A DNA stretch of 6,374 bases, from assembly GCA_021203115.1 (NCBI GenBank), contig JAJQBV010000010.1, positions 1 through 6,374 on the forward strand, read 5' to 3'. Every line of letters begins with the position of its first letter. The stretch's first letter is position 1. The notes beneath the pieces are model-generated. The model saw only the letters and a list, made by a program, of their open reading frames with translations, was not told the origin of the DNA and made no database searches. A program made the translations under genes and the position numbers. Shown here piece by piece: positions 5,938 to 6,374 of the stretch. The DNA is from Clostridiales bacterium (GTDB lineage Bacteria; Bacillota; Clostridia; Lachnospirales; Lachnospiraceae).

Positions 5938-6374
5938 TCATCCTCTGCGATGTGTCAAATGCTTCTTAACCGCCCTCCGCCTCAGGAATTCAAACCACTT
6001 CGTCAGATGCCGCATGACGGATTCCTCCTCAAAGGCAAAGACCGCGGCGAGAAGCGCACACCGCGCGGAAATCCCGCTGATGGCGAAAAGTTCGTTGAAA
6101 AACACTGCAAAGAATATCATCGCCGCGATACAGCCGAAAAGGACGCCAGCGCGGTATTTATTCAGCGGTTCACAGATCCGGTACAGGATCAAAAAGCCCA
6201 CCACGGACAGAAGGAAGGTGCTGGCGACACTCACATCCTCCGCGGGAAGATTGAAAACATTTCCCAGCACGACCATGGCCGCAATGGAGAAGAAAGAGGT
6301 CAGCGCGGCGGGCAGCGACCGGAGCAGCACATCGAGCAGGAAGCGGATATTTTGTTTTCGCTCGCTGGACTCAA
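5938..6374 (-). CDS. C-terminal end of a polytopic membrane protein, probably a P-type cation-transporting ATPase (partial)
   Basis: The frame is open to the window edge, so the gene continues outside; the last 144 codons and the stop are seen. Translation includes ERKQNIRFLLDVLLRSLPAA just before the first helix, then four hydrophobic segments (roughly from bases 6325, 6235, 6160 and 6060 leftward) and a basic cytoplasmic tail ending RRAVKKHLTHRRG. A short charged R-K-Q-N-I-R-F-L stretch entering ALPAALT-like helices, followed by an even number of helices and a short tail, resembles the M7-M10 end of P-type cation ATPases found in Clostridia. No catalytic motif (DKTGT, GDGxND) lies in the visible part, so the family call rests on resemblance and could be wrong; another multi-helix transporter is the alternative. 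A GTG at 6330 would begin within the protein and is not taken as the start. Confidence 0.6.
   Translation of the reverse strand, partial: ESSERKQNIRFLLDVLLRSLPAALTSFFSIAAMVVLGNVFNLPAEDVSVASTFLLSVVGFLILYRICEPLNKYRAGVLFGCIAAMIFFAVFFNELFAISGISARCALLAAVFAFEEESVMRHLTKWFEFLRRRAVKKHLTHRRG

Noticed and set aside
5903..5941. Longer N-terminus for the response regulator from an ATG at 5941
   Set aside because: The strong ribosome binding site at 5916-5909 and the canonical receiver start point to 5902; the extra 13 residues match no domain.

Overview
The window looks like chromosomal DNA from an anaerobic Firmicute, most likely a Clostridia/Lachnospiraceae-type gut bacterium. This is inferred from the gene families (LytTR regulator with GHKL kinase next to a pair of ABC exporters, and a clostridial-type Cys-rich flavodoxin-fold reductase), the strong AGGAGG-type ribosome binding sites and the moderate G+C. 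Nothing in the sequence fixes the species.

Layout: one gene lies on the plus strand at the left edge (105-722). It encodes a flavodoxin-fold, NAD(P)H-dependent FMN reductase-like protein with a CX2CX2CX5C cysteine cluster, behind a plausible promoter. It ends against a strong bidirectional terminator (732-777), shared with a long minus-strand series of genes that converges on it. Read in the direction of transcription from the right edge, that series is: the C-terminal end of a polytopic membrane protein, probably a P-type cation ATPase (6374-5938); a LytTR response regulator (5902-5204); a soluble GHKL histidine kinase (5197-4535); an 86-bp gap; and two ABC exporter half-transporters (4448-2621 and 2621-780) joined by a TAATG overlap.

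Working model: the kinase phosphorylates the LytTR regulator, which binds two direct repeats (4498-4506 and 4519-4527) exactly 21 bp apart in the gap and activates the ABC pair, which would form a heterodimeric exporter of unknown substrate. The repeats fit the known LytTR half-site pattern in sequence, spacing and orientation.

The most notable irregularity is that the first ABC gene is broken in this sequence. Its N-terminal third and C-terminal two thirds are in different frames, and the switch falls at or next to a run of seven T (coding strand, 3947-3941). Removing one T restores a continuous protein of about 608 residues, close to the 613 of its partner. The same gene has an odd start: its best ribosome binding site is correctly spaced for an ATA codon and not for the nearby GTG. 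This may be sequencing error, a decaying gene, or an on/off homopolymer switch. No peptide precursor, AgrB-like processing enzyme, mobile element, CRISPR array, tRNA or rRNA was seen. Overall this is a recognisable regulated exporter locus rather than a clearly new system.
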